Of a stretch of DNA of 64,000 bases, positions 49,801 to 62,600 are shown piece by piece. Origin of the DNA: Gorsachius magnificus. Its lineage: Eukaryota > Chordata > Aves > Pelecaniformes > Ardeidae. The position numbers were made by a program, and so were the translations under genes. The stretch's first letter is position 1, and every line of letters starts with the position of its first letter. The stretch spans positions 8,823,385 through 8,887,384 of the forward strand of contig CM067084.1 in the NCBI GenBank assembly GCA_034008185.1. Direction: 5' to 3'. The notes beneath the pieces are model-generated. The model saw only the letters and a program-made list of their open reading frames with translations. It was not told the origin of the DNA and ran no database searches.

Positions 49801-52800
49801 AGCCTCCCAAAATGTGGGAGATTTCATTGGGTTTCTCTCTGCTCTTCATTTCACCCAACAGTACTTCTCTCCAGTGTGCAGCCCTGGATACCCACATCCA
49901 GCTCAAGACCCTTTCCCACTGCCAACACCATACAGAAACATGATAATTTTCCTGAGAGAAAATGAGCTGTCTCACTTGGGTCAATGTCCACTAGAACTCC
50001 CAGCGATGAAACTGGCAGACAACTCTGTTTGGAGGAGTGGGATCATATTCCCTGCATGCTTTCTCTCAGCATCTTCCAGTCTGTCACATCCAAGGAAGAG
50101 ACAGAAGAAATGCAACAGAATCTGTAAGAGTACTGAGCATACCCAGACTTAAATAACTTTTAAATTGTGAGATCTTCTGCTATGCGTTAGGTGTGGAGAC
50201 ATAGCATTGCAGACATCTGCACAGGGATGAAGGGCTCTGGCCAAGGAGCAGCCGTCAAAGGGAAGTCTGAAAGTTGGAGTTTTCCTGCTCTAGTGTGCCA
50301 GCAGTCAGCCTGAGCAAGGCAGAACCTGGAAAACTGTTTCCAAGCCAGGACTCCTTAGGAATCCTCTCTTGAGTGAACAGTCCCGTCTCTACTCCCTTCC
50401 TGCTCAAGGTAATAAGAGATGACAGAAGCGAGAACAGGTAGGGACAAGCTCCAGCAAGCATTACTAAGGTGCAAGCGTCTGTAGTGCTTGGACACATTCA
50501 CACCTGCAGCATGAATATGGATGCAGACAAGCTACCAGAGGAGTAATGCATAAGCCCTCCATGAAAAGTCTCAATCACAACAGTGTTTTTCACGAAACAT
50601 TGCTAAAACTTCACAGCAGAAACAAGGAAATGACAATTAAAACTAACCAGCCTAGAATACCACAAGAGTTATAAAAAACCCCACCACACCACCACGCATA
50701 CAAAAACAATCGCTGCTTCGTGCCGCCCCCCCCAAAAAAAAAGAAAAAAAGGTAACAGAGCTTAGTCAGGAAGAAACAGAATGAGCTGATGAGAAATCAG
50801 CAACACCAATGAGCTCACCACATTATTTTTTAAGTGAGGCCTGGCAAATCAAGAAAAGCTGAAGTTCAAATGTTTTAGCAGCTCTCAAAGTATACCAAAG
50901 GGATTAAAATGTGCATTCTGGAAAGCTAAAAAATGAACAAAGAAAACAAATATGAAACTGCAATTCTTTCTTGGCATTATTCCGGAAGCTTGGCTTCATC
51001 ACAAGTAAAACACTACCTGAACACCTAAGTTGTACCTCACTGTAAATACGTAAAACACGCAAGTAGCCCATCTAGCTTGAGTGTATCTATTTAGCTTGAA
51101 CCTGTGGGGTTTTTTACATTAAATTCAAAAGGGAATCCAGTGTAAAGAGATCATCTCCAGGGAGATACGTGCAAGGCAAGAGTTTCTCAAACTGTATGGA
51201 CTCAATTAAATCAAAATGTCACTTGCTGAGATTTGTCAGTTATCTAGGCAAGCTCCAAGGCTGTCTCTCCTTTGTTTTGCTTCAATTACAACTTTCAAGC
51301 CAAAACCAACTAGTAATGTGATCTTGGTTTAAGTTTACGTTGATTTCCACTTCCGATATCCCTTTTGTTTTCTCCCCAAGTGAATAGTATTTCTCCTATA
51401 ACCTAGCTAAGATAGGATTAACCAGGTTACTTTGGAAAAGACTACATAATTTGCTTACAACACAGACTCTAAAAAACCTAAATTCCCATATGATGAGCTT
51501 TCCTTGATGCAAATACTTCAATGAAAGCAACCACTGCTATCCACAGGAGTATGTCATCAGGATTGGACTACTTAAATTACAATTAGGCCTTAAGATAGGG
51601 TTTGGCTATTCAGCTACAGACCACAAATCTTGGACTTTGTACTAAAAGGTAACTTTCATCTGAGATCATTAATTTATATTACTAGTGCTGGTGCTGGGCA
51701 AAAGGCTCAATTCTTTTCAATTCATTGATCATCTAGGACATGACGTTCAGAAGTTTGGGCAGAAATAGGAAAAGGAGGAGCTGTCCTGCATTGTTTCCCT
51801 GCGGTGCGGTAAAGACCTATTAACAGAGTGAGGCTCCACTGCCTCAGGTTCTGTACAAGCAGCTAAAAATAGAAAAGACTAATCATTGCTCTAAGGATCT
51901 TGCAGAAAACGTTTAAGACAAGTGACAACATGCAGGAACATGCATGAAGCGGTGCAAGAGAGTAAGACCAGCAAAGCCAATATATCTGACAAAAGTAAAG
52001 AGATGATGATACGTAAGGTACCCAACAGGTAGCAGAGTAGGCACTGTTCTATGATAGCAAAGAGCTGCCAGGGTTCCATGGAAAGTAGGGATTTCAGCTT
52101 CTTTCTTCCTTCACTAATTCAGTTCCCATGTTTTCCTTTGCGTCCTCCTGAATTCCTCTTTTCCTTCTACCATTCTGTTAGGATCAGCTGCACAAAGGAA
52201 CAAAGACACAAAACTTCCAGTGTTTCAAGAGAAGTATTATATCTGAATACTTTCGCAGATCCAGCTCTTCAGATCAAAACTAAGTCTTCCATTGGGAGAT
52301 TCCACAGTAATAACAGTCCATTGCCATTTGTAATGCTTTGCCAAGCTCCCCACCAAGATTTCTCAGTACAGCAAGCTACCACCTTCCAAAAATGCCATTC
52401 CAAATGAAGGTTTTCACCCATGCTAGCTAAATAAACAGCACTACTTTTCTGTGCAAGTACTAATAATCAAGAAAAAAAGTAATCTGTGTAAGGACAACCC
52501 TCAGCACAATGGTTGTAGCAACAGTGGTAAAAGACAGGGCAGAATCTCTTTTGCAAGAATAAATCATCTAATAATTCTGTGTCCAAGAGTATTTAAATAT
52601 ATTCTATGTGCCAGTATTACAATACATACAGCTCTAAATATCCTATATTCCACTTAAGAGGTTATGGCCAATTTGGCCCTGAAAGAAAAACTGACGCATC
52701 TTACATGACCGTTTTACAAACTTCCAAATGATCAGATTAAATTTATATAAATTTGAAGTCACAATGATGGCAGTTTTCTCTCACCACGGAGTAAGGGAAA

Positions 52801-53392
52801 AGCATTTACATACCAAATATTGGTTATCATCTGGCTCTATGTGTATATACGTATGTCTGTATGTACACACACAGAGCAGTAACTTTTGAGTAGGCATGCT
52901 TATGTTCTCTCATTCCCAATAGAAAGTATTTCCTTCCTGGTTCTGGTTTTCTGTATTTCACCCTGCAAATTCTAACAGAGAGAACACTGCAACCTGTGCT
53001 TCCTCAGCAAGTCCCTATTTCCACTTCCTTTTTTAAATAATATTATTTTTTTTAATAACTTTACTATCTAAGCAGACACACAGACATAAAAGAAGTTTGC
53101 TGAGGATATGAAGGTTGACATCTAGTTATTTGTACAACATCAGCATAATACCACACATTAGTACTGCTGTTAAAAAACATTTCACTGACAGAAGTGTGTG
53201 ACATATTATGACAACATCTGGCATTTTCCTAAAAATAATGGAGTTCATTTTCTTATTCCCTAAGCAGACTTGATGAAATGTAGCAGTTCCTGGAGTATCA
53301 GTAACACACACATTCAAAATCATAGCATCTCCAGTTTCCTCAGTATTGAGTATTGTCAAACCTGTTGCCAGCTTGAAAGTAAATGGCCACAC
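46836..53392. other. Gene-free AT-rich unique sequence
   Basis: No recognisable gene. T21 at 48840-48860 and A6C4/G4T6 junctions at 50673-50682 and 51106-51115 are the only repeats noted. Overlapping open frames at 49650-49943 and 49814-50152 (plus) and at 48129-48371 have no known motif. Confidence 0.6.
48840..48860. repeat. Poly(T) run, 21 nt
   Basis: Directly visible homopolymer followed by C and A8. Confidence 0.9.
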
Positions 53393-53476
53393 TCTGATGT
53401 GGCTTACACTGGAAGCATCCTAACTAAAATCAATGGGATTCTACTGGGTGCAAGTCAAAGCAGAATTCTGCCCAAG
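53393..53476. repeat. Ancient amniote repeat with CAATGG core
   Basis: The sequence from CTGATGTGGCTTACACTGG (53394-53412) through AAAATCAATGGGATTCTACTGG (about 53427-53448) to AAAGCAGAATTCTGCCC (53457-53473) resembles a palindromic repeat frequent in reptile and bird genomes (TTACACTGG...AAGTCAATGGAGTTAC...AATCTGGCCC). I do not give it a family name. Both strands carry similar halves, which fits a short DNA-transposon-like element, but this is inference. Confidence 0.4.
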
Positions 53477-56039
53477 GGTTCTGACAGGGAAAAATTATGT
53501 TAGGCTTCCAAGCCTCACAGAAGCTTATTTTTCATGGCTTGCTCCCCTGCCCCTGTGGATGTCTAACGTATTCTTTGGCTGAAAGAAATCTAAAAATCTC
53601 GGGTCCTTTTTTGTTCGACTGAAACCACACAAGTTTGGAGAATCTCACATAAACAGACACATGAGAGCCTTTGGTAAAACTGCAGACAACAGTTCTAATT
53701 TTTTCTTACATTGGAAAAATAAGCTTAGCTTGTTTTCCTAACTGTTCCCTCTTCCCTTATAAACTCAACCACCCAAGGTCTTTACAAATAGAGGAGAGGT
53801 TAATAGTTTAAAGCATGGGGATATATTTTTCCCACAGGGATGCTGAAGGGGAACATATAGACATTCACCTGATGATAGAATTTTTATCCGTGGGGCAAAA
53901 TCTCTGAAGTCACTAATTCCCTGTATATTCCTCAAATTGTTTTTCCACAGTTTTGCCAAGAGAAGTTAACCTCAATGGTTGGTTAAGTTAATTACAGATT
54001 GCCCTGATGACTTCAGAAAGTGCTCTTCTGTATCGCAATTATAAAAGCCTCAATCTTTCTTCTACAGGGATGTTTGTTACCTAAATGAAGCAGAAAAAGC
54101 ACTGTCATTTGAATTGTTATTATTATAACATGATGACGTATCTACGCAACGAACACACAGAAAACCAAAACAAGGATTACTGAATTTATTAGGAAGAACT
54201 GCATGTATTTTAGCATAATAAGGTTAAAGGATTTAAGGTCAAGACTTCAAGCTCAGTAAGTGTTAATCCATTTACTTTCACACTGGTACACAGCAGCAGT
54301 CTCTGATCCTCAGACTGCACTAAGTGATGAATGATGCTTTTGCAAACAAAGAGCTTCATCCTCACATGCTACTCAGAAAAACCTCTTATTAACTCCAGTG
54401 GAGATATTACTTAGCATAGGGGAAACAAGATCAAGTCATTCATTTCATTTTAATGAACAGAAAACTCTTCAGACTCTACTTCATCTCCTTGAAGGGAAAA
54501 AAAAATGCTTGAACAAAGTAACTACAGTAGGAAGTCTGAAACTATTGCTCACTATAACCTCAAACTGGGCTTACGTTTTGTGATGTATAACATACAACTT
54601 GCAACAGAGTAATTGCAGAGAGCTCACTCCAAAGAGGCACAGACTGTACCTGGTAGGATTTCTGCAAGCACTGCCTTGGGTGCAGTAACCAGCAGTTCAC
54701 GGTAACACATGATCCAAACTGAAGACACTGGGCCAACAAGATTAGAACCCATGAGATTAAACAATCAGTAATCTCAAACTCCTGAGAGGCAAAAAAGCCC
54801 AAAACCCTCCCGCTGTATCACAATTCAGTAACAGGAGTACGACATGGAAGGCATGTAAAACAGCCTTATTCTGCTCAGTTTCCCAGTGTTCTTACTCCAT
54901 TTATCCTGCTGCATATTATCTTTTAGCTTCATTCAGTGAGATCAAGACAGAAAAGAAACTAGGAGAAAACAGGCATCCCATACACAACATAAACCAGGTT
55001 ATTTTATTTGCTTAAGTAATAGGTGTGCCTATTTTACACTATGCACATTTCTGCTGTTCAAACTGAAGCATCAGAGCAGATTAGCATTAGGATTTCATAC
55101 TGCATTGAACAGCAAAGTATGGCTAAATGAGAGTTACGGTCAGACCTTAAATCCTTTCCTCTGCTCCCACATTCCCAGTCATCATCCCACCTTCAGTCAG
55201 CTCTGACTCAGAGTCCATCCGGGGTGGGGAACAACAACAAACTTACCCCATATGGTGTACAGGCAATAACTTTCTGGACTACAACCTTTTAATGAAGATA
55301 CCATTCCCTGGTGCCTGAGTAGGGATTACAGTCCCTCAGAATGAGCTGCCCTTCCAATTTCCCACAGGATATTTGAGGAGTTGCCATCCTGAGCTCATAT
55401 GGCAGCCCCTAGTAACTGCTGCCATCCATAGCGTAAGCAATGCTTTTCAAAGCATGAGAGCATTTCACCTACAGTCAGAGCTGTCCAATCATGAACTGCA
55501 CTTTCAGATGCGAGACCTAAACCTACCTCAGCACCCACAGGATGACATTCTGCTATGTGCTACTACCCAGGATCTACCAGCATGTCTCTTCTAGAAATCC
55601 TCCTACACTTCAGAGACATTTACTCTCCTACAGATCCTTTAGGCAATCATCAGCTGCCTCATGCTTGACATCATCTCCTGTGGCATCTCTGTGATTTTCT
55701 GCTGCTAACCTATGACAAGAGCTCACATTAAACTTGTGGGACTTCCAAGCAACCACTAAGCCATACAGCCTCTTCCTCCCACCCACCCACCACCACTCTT
55801 GCACTATAACCTCATTTCGCCTAAGACTGCTCATGCTACTGCAGAGACTGGGGCCCCAAGTAGTCACTTCAGTCCCTGACCACCTGCAACTCCCCCCTCC
55901 CCCCAGAGACCAGCACAATAAGGTCTCCTGTCCTATGACACAACACAGCCCAGCAGGCCAGGCACCACCAGAAGGGAAGATGAGCTGGTCCCAGCTCGCT
56001 CTCAGAAATCCAGGGCAAGTTTTAGTACATCATATCACC
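53477..56039. other. Gene-free sequence, partly GC-richer towards 55-56 kb
   Basis: No recognisable gene. The part from about 55140 to 56000 is less AT-rich and open in several frames (55373-55594 plus, 55628-55918 minus, 55734-56078 plus), with C-rich and CACC-rich runs. A donor-like minus-strand site (GGG|GTAAGT) is near 55244. None of these chains into a convincing exon set. Confidence 0.5.
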
Positions 56040-56165
56040 TTCTTTCTCCTTTTCTCTCCCATCGTTCATTTCAGGTGAAGAGCTCTGTGGGCAGGGACCT
56101 TCTTAATAGCTGTTCACTGCAGAGTTCACAGCTCTAGCTGGGACCCTGCTCAATCCTACCAACAG
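56040..56165 (+). mobile_element. L2-like LINE 3'-tail relic
   Basis: A pyrimidine-rich lead (TCTTTCTCCTTTTCTCTCCC, 56041-56060) is followed by GAAGAGCTCTGTGGGCAGGGACC (about 56077-56099), a CAGAGTTCACAGCTCTAGCTGGGACCCTG block (about 56120-56148) and CAATCCTACC. This matches the order of the old amniote L2-type 3' end (ATTGTAAGCTCTTTGGGGCAGGGAC ... CAGCGCCTAGCACAATGGGACCCTG). Short and diverged; the recognition is from memory of the motif. Confidence 0.5.
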
Positions 56166-57854
56166 CAGCTGTATTTTCTATCCATGAGAGGGCAGGGGAG
56201 ATGGCGGCATTCCCATGGAGTCATCAATAAGGACCAAATCCTTCTTTCTGTAGGATGCTCTTCTGGAAGGCGCTCGAATGTCAAGTCCTTAGGCCAGGGA
56301 CAGACCTCTTAGCTCTTCTGGTAGGCAGGAGTCCTGGACTAAGTGGCTTACAGCTCCATCTTCTTCCCCCCTATATTCCTCAGAGACTGTGATCCTCAGC
56401 TTCTCCCAGAGTCTCCTAAAATTTCCAAGAGCTTTCACACCTTTTTGATGTTTCTCTGTTCTTTTAGCCCAATCTTAAATACACCATTTTTTGGCTACAT
56501 GAGCTTCTTCCGTATTCCCTGCTGAGCTTTTCAACTCAGTTAGCCAAATAGCACCATGCAAAAGGGGAAGCACATACATGTGCAGCAGAGGGGAGATCTT
56601 GCTTGTCAGACCACTGGGTTATTTAGGTGGGAGATTCCTGACCTCTGCTATGCAGCTATACAGCTATGCATTTGCCTTGAAACAAAGTTATTTGAGGCAT
56701 AAATCTCATCAGATAAAGTTTAGTTCCTAAAACTTACACCTCAAAATTGAATAAATCAAAGGGGGGGGAAAAAAAAAAAAAAAGTGAGTGGTTCTGAGCA
56801 CTTGACTGTACCTTCTACCAACATATGCTCAGTTTTTTCCATTTTTTCTGCCAACATGCTGACTCCTCACTTTTCTCCTCCATCCCACACAACTGTACTA
56901 AAATATTTCTTTATTTATCAAGATTTTTATATTCAAGAAACTATTGTTCACAGACTGACTGCATGAAAAGAAAAATTACGCACTGGTCCCAGTCACCCCA
57001 TAACAGCCTTTAAATCACCTAACTGTTCTTTATCTGGCATCCTCTCCTTCCATCATTGAAGTATCTGAACATCTTCCAACAATTCTCTACACAACATGGC
57101 AAGCACCTGCTACACCCAATCTCATTCCTTATACCAAAATGATCTTTTTTGTTCTTAACACATTGTCTTACTTGTCTTAGGGCAAGGACCTAGTCCAAGA
57201 AGTGGATCAGCTGGAGAACTTCACAGGTCTTGGCCTTGCCCCTGGGAGATGGTCCTTCACGTCCTACATTAAAAGCATTTGCCCTTGTATAATACAGTTC
57301 CATAAAACTAGAGGAGATGAGAAACAGTTGTCAGCACAACAGGGGTACAGATCTTTAAACTAAGGGCAGGATTGCCTCCTTCCTCACCCTCTTCCCAAGA
57401 CCACCCCACCCACCTGCTCTGACGGTATGTGAAACAAAATATTTGTGGTATTGCTCATGATAATTAATTCTGGATTAAATCACAGACTAGCTCTATTACC
57501 ATAACAATGCACGCCTCCACACAGCAAAAACGTTACAGAATTCCATACCACTGGCCATAGCTGTTAATAACTCATTTCACCTAGACTTTAGTCTTATGCT
57601 AAGTAAATGTGACCAATACATTGTGATGAAAACAAAATCGCAAATTTAGGGTTTCATTTTCAAAGTGATGAGTGGAAGACTGGGACATAAATCTGTAACA
57701 TTTGCCCCTGGAATTTCACAGCAGATTTCTAAGATAGACACCCTCTAGGTAAGTGATGAAGATTAAATTACTTGAAGTTCTTTTAAAAAAGTTCTGAAAG
57801 TTCAAAACTAACCTAATTTTGGTCAATTGCTACAGATTTTCTTCTTTGTTGCAG
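56166..57854. other. Pyrimidine-rich, gene-free sequence with possible further L2-like pieces
   Basis: No recognisable gene. Long C/T-biased stretches occur at about 56345-56475 and 56815-57165. Two weaker copies of the 'AAGTCCTT-GG-CAGGGAC' motif occur at 56281-56312 and 57168-57195, suggesting older L2-like tails. G8A15 lies at 56761-56783. Confidence 0.4.
56761..56783. repeat. Purine tract G8A15
   Basis: Eight G then fifteen A in direct succession on the plus strand. Simple homopurine tract. Confidence 0.9.
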
Positions 57855-58150
57855 TAGGTTTCAGAGACCACACATTGGAAAGAGGGGAATTTACACAAAA
57901 CAGAGCTATCAAAGACAGAATGACACAGCAGTGGAAGCGACACTCTGCTCCCCGCGACATGCTGCCCTATTACCCACAGTCCTCAGGCTTGACACCAAAC
58001 AGTTTGGGCTTCCCAAACCCAAAGGCCCACGAGGCAGGCAAGCATTTGGCTCAGTCTTCTACAGAAGAGTCCTGCCACGGAGATACTGGAGCTCTTGAAT
58101 GACAGCTTGCTGAAGAGATAAAACTTCTATCCCACATTTTATTTAATAAA
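57855..58150 (+). other. Weak candidate terminal exon with polyadenylation signal
   Basis: A good acceptor-like tract (TTTTCTTCTTTGTTGCAG, ending at 57854) precedes about 82 open codons read in the frame that contains KDRMTQQWKRHSAPRDML and ends with TGA at 58100-58102. A canonical AATAAA lies 42 bp later (58145-58150). The segment is richer in GC than its surroundings and has several CpG. I recognise no protein family, and no upstream exon on this strand was found. It may be the last exon of an unknown transcript, possibly non-coding, or a coincidence. Confidence 0.17.
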
Positions 58151-58338
58151 GAGGATTTACCACAATCTCGTCTGGCACCAGCTCACATCCCTCCTTGAAA
58201 TATTAGCCCGAAATAACAGCAAAGCATGTTACAACAAGCTTTCCTTTTAAGGTAAGGACTGTTGAAGTATAGTTAGTTACTACACATGACAGGCTAATCA
58301 GACTAGGGTGGTTTTGTTTTTGGTTTTTTTTGTTGGTG

Positions 58339-58355
58339 TTTTTTTTTTTTTTTTT
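58339..58355. repeat. Poly(T) run, 17 nt
   Basis: Directly visible homopolymer within a T/G-rich stretch. Confidence 0.88.
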
Positions 58356-59449
58356 AAAGTGGAGCTTTGAGTATAATAATTATTACATGATGCACTATGC
58401 ATTGCCAATGTCAAGTTGGCTTCAGCATGTATTTCTTTTCCACTGAATGAAAGTAGGATCTCATTTTACAAAGTTCCTAATTTGCCAATCCTGTTAGTGG
58501 TATGTGTGTCTAATGGGGATTTTGACAGTAAAACAGTCTCGTTAATAGCTCATGATTTATTACATTATTCACCACTTCCTTAAATCTTTTTTATTTCAGA
58601 AAAAAAATAGCTATTTTAGAGTTGAGTTGTATTTTGCTAGGCTCTCCACCAGCATTACTAGACTATACCTAACAATCTTCAGTGACAACTGTAAATGATA
58701 TAAACAGAGGAGAAGTCTGATGAGGCACCTATAAAGCAAAATAACATTTGAGTGATGTAAGATAGGCAAAATTGAAATAATAGTGAGAATAGGATAGACA
58801 AGAAAGTCTAAATTTCTCAGTGAGGATGAAACCATCTTCACAGGATGCTTCTTAGTACAGCCAAACTCAAGTCTGTATCAAGGATTACAAGTTACCCCTG
58901 CAGGAGGGACTGCAATACTCAAAAGCATCTAGGCACTGTAGATAAACAACTGAACATAAACAACTAAGCAAGACTTCACAGACATGCCAAAAAGAATTAA
59001 TGAGATGTCTAACAAAAACAGTGAAAAGGAAAATGGAGAATAATATGCACATGGCACTGATAAAAAAGAAAAGCACACTAAGTACATATCTTCATCTGTA
59101 TTATAGCTATGTCCAGAAACAAACTACAATGGATTTAGGGAAACAAATTAAAAACTATAGCATCAGATCCTGACCACTCCCCCAAAACAGGGCCCCGAAC
59201 AGGAAAGGAAACACCACAAAAAATCCACTCAAGATTTCATAAGTGATTCACTTCAAAAATCACTGTTCATGATCTCATGTGTGTTCTCCTCTTCCAGAAC
59301 AGCCAGTTCCACTCTCAGTGTCCCAGTTCCATACCCCATGCCATACACTGTCATCACTGTTTCTATGCAGTTAGGATCTCTATTCTGCATGGAAGCTACT
59401 TGTTCCAGAGAAGCCTATGAACATTTTGAGTTTGGTTTGGGTTGGGTTT

Positions 59450-59640
59450 TTTCCTCTCATTTTTCCTTTTTTCACAATCCATTTTCCCTTTCCTTCCATC
59501 CTCTTCATCTCCAAGGTCTGTTTCTTCCATCTCTCTCAACATATCTGCCAGATCTCACCTTTAATTTCCTTTTCAAAATTTCCTTCTTTATTCCTCTTTG
59601 GTTCTTTATTACTTACCCCTACTCACACACATCTTAGGTC
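59450..59640 (+). repeat. Pyrimidine-rich low-complexity stretch
   Basis: About 190 bp dominated by C and T on the plus strand (TTCCTTTTTTC, CTTTCCTTCCATCC and similar). No fixed period. It explains the overlapping open frames here. Confidence 0.7.
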
Positions 59641-62600
59641 ATCAATCAAAATCTTCCCACCTAGTCTTCTCATCTTCTTAAGTTTAAAGCAAGGAGGTCA
59701 TCAGATCATCTTTAAAGGCACATTTTTTACTGCAGCCAAGCTCAGATTTTATATACAAGTTTTTTTGGTGTGTAAAGAAAATATTTTGAGACAAAGGAGA
59801 ACGGGGGAAGCTCTGTAGCAAAAACACCACTCTGAGCCCGATCCTTCACGGCCTCAAGTGTGGGCAGACTGCCTGCCTGCGGAGAGCTCATTCCAGTTCC
59901 CTGCAACTGCTGGGAATTTCTAATGGCAAAAGCAGGGCTGGTCTCATATATCACTGTGTCATCCATCCACAAGATACAAAGGAGCACTGAGATTCTTCCT
60001 CCTCCTTTTTTTCTTTTCCAAAAGAAGTGACTGATATCTAAAAAATACTTTGGAGCTCTTAATTCCCTGGGATTTCACATGGGTGAGGCACCCTGCCTGC
60101 TCAGTTGCATGTTACACAATTAGGATCTATGACTAAGTTACTACATTTTGGTTTTGAGCCTACCTTTTTCTATGTAATGCTGGTAATGGACCTAGAATTA
60201 AAAGCCCAGAGACTCAAGTCTTCCTTTTACCTACACACAGCATACAGCTGTTTCAGCTCCCCACTAGTACAGCATGTTTTGACCCACATTCCATCTCGGC
60301 AAGGAGAGTTGAGAATTTTTCTTCCTTCAAAAGGCACTGGATGAGCTAGTGCTACAGGAGCCCGTGTTACTTGACAACACTAGAAGTAATTCAACAATAT
60401 TTAAAATAAGAAAAGAGGTTACTTAAGAACAAGATTTCAATTTCCTCTTTGCCACTCTTAGTAGCAGAAAGACCTGTGATGATAGTTAACTGGTAATTTC
60501 AAAGGTAATTATGGCAACGTTACTGAGAGATGTTTGGGTACATGCTTTTCCTTGTGAACTGGTGCCAGAGGAGTATAGGGTGAACTACACAGGTGGTATA
60601 ACAGTCTTCTTGTAAACTGACTTATGCAACACCTGCATGATCCTGAACACAAAAAGCATCATCATGCTGTATTCTTGACACCTCTGCTACAAAGTTTCTA
60701 TTGGAAGACAAGGTGGCACTAGCTCACTTTGAAGACGTTCAATCTCCAGCTTGTAGGTCCTCCCTTTGAGCTGGATGCACTAGGAAAATCCTGCCTTTTT
60801 CTTTCCTCCAAAAGAATGTAAAATGGATCTATTATATCACATTATGAGAGTTCCAAAAAGTCAAATGATCTTTACATCCTTTCCCTTTTCATTTCATATT
60901 TAGTAAAATACTCTAGGTACAGCTTAACTGTAATTGCTTTGTTTAGTAGTATTGCACTTGTTCTGCAACGGTACCTGGAAGTCCCCTGACCAAGGGACTA
61001 AGATGCTTAACTTTGTTGCCTTTCACTTATGTATTCTTAATACTTCTTTTAAATCATTTCTCACAGCAGTGACAACTGCAACTGTAATCAGTAGCATGTC
61101 CTCATCAGGTTAAACACAGGTACATGTGTTTAATTAATTAACAGTGCATTTGTTTCCTGCACATCGTGGGTAAAATTCAGAAATTCTGAATGTGTGCCTC
61201 TGTACAGCTGTTATTGCCTACTATATGCAGGAAACATCCAAGACAAGCTCTTCTGCATAGACTTCTGTTTACACTTGCTATGTTTCAAGGACATTCAGTG
61301 CATGTCATTTTGGAGCAGGAAGAGGGTAAAAAAAATGCACTGCAATGTTAGGGACAAAGGTTTGATTCTTTAATACCAGCAATTTCTGCACTTGATTATT
61401 GCACACTTTCCTGAGTTAGACAAAACAAATAACTAAAGATAACCCCTTAGAAATTAGTAGAAACTGGAAAAAAATTCTATAATTGCTTATATAGTTAGCT
61501 GGAAAAATATTCTTAAATAAGCTTATCACATATTTCATTATTTCTTGTTTTAAAACATAGTAATTTGAAACTGTAAATCTCTCAGTGTACTTTCTCAATT
61601 GTCCTAATATTTTGAAGCCAGATGGTTCAGGCTGAATTGTCAGAAACAGATGCAAGAACCACCCTTCCACAGATATAAATAGAAAAGAATAACTGTCACA
61701 AGATTAACCTTCTTGTGGAAGTATCACCTCAGCAGAGCAATTTTTCTTCGTGTAAAAAATTCCTGCACAGTAAAAAAACTGCCAAAGCAACTGATAATTG
61801 GAAGAAAAATTCTACAAGCAAGACAGGCAAGCAGTTTTTGCCAATCTTAAACAACCCATTTAAGAAACCTTGAATAAGGAGATGACCACAGTTTCAGGCC
61901 AGGACCAGGCCAAGACCTCAGTAAGAAAGGAAATAACTCTCCCTTGGACTTGTTTTGAAATCTTTTCCCAGAGCTGCACTGGTGGTAAAGCAGTTGGCTG
62001 TATCAGTTTCTACTACAGGGAACTGCTCTGGATGACAGGCAGATGGACTCATCTGGGCATTCCTGCTTGGTTGCAAATCTAAGTATTTTGCGCTGTGAAG
62101 AACCACCCTTCGCAGTAGAGCTGCATTTCCCCTATTATAGGAGCAAAACCACATCTAGGAAAAATAAGGTAAATCAACTTTCACTTCCTGAATTTTTATC
62201 AATCTATACAAGGTCTGGAGGTGCAAGGGTAAACAAGAACCAACATAACTTGTGACCAGAGAGAAACCTCATGGGGAGACACAGTACCAATGAACAAGCT
62301 CTTGGGAGAAAAAAATATGACCCCATCACTTAAGGAACCAATCGTGAGACCTTTGCTCAAGAGGTTCTTGGTGCTCATGAGCAATTTCACTATCTGCTGC
62401 TCTGCATGGATGTCAACATCAGCTGGTTGTCAGGCAGCCACAGATGGAGTTGAAAAGTACAATTCAAAACATAGAACAGAAGCCACCTCAACTAAGAGCC
62501 AATATCCTAAGCAGAAAGAGCTTGCATCCCTACATCATGTCCAGTATCCTTCAAACCTAAGAGCTAAGCAGCCTAGTATCATAAAAAGCTCGGGGAGGGA

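Noticed and set aside
49650..50152. Two overlapping plus-strand frames of 97 and 112 codons
   Set aside because: They overlap in different frames, contain no motif, and the region is pyrimidine-biased, which lowers stop frequency.
23440..50700. Direct-repeat tracts such as ACAAAAACAAAAAACAAAC as CRISPR-like arrays
   Set aside because: They are simple low-complexity repeats without unique spacers, and the window is eukaryotic.
55628..56078. Overlapping 96- and 114-codon frames on opposite strands as a gene
   Set aside because: Opposite strands open together in C-rich CACC-type sequence; no motif or splice chain. The right-hand part runs into the L2-like relic.
59269..59818. Two overlapping frames of 122 and 133 codons, hydrophobic like membrane proteins
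   Set aside because: The hydrophobicity (Phe, Leu, Ser, Pro) is a by-product of a C/T-rich stretch; both frames are equally open, as expected from composition.
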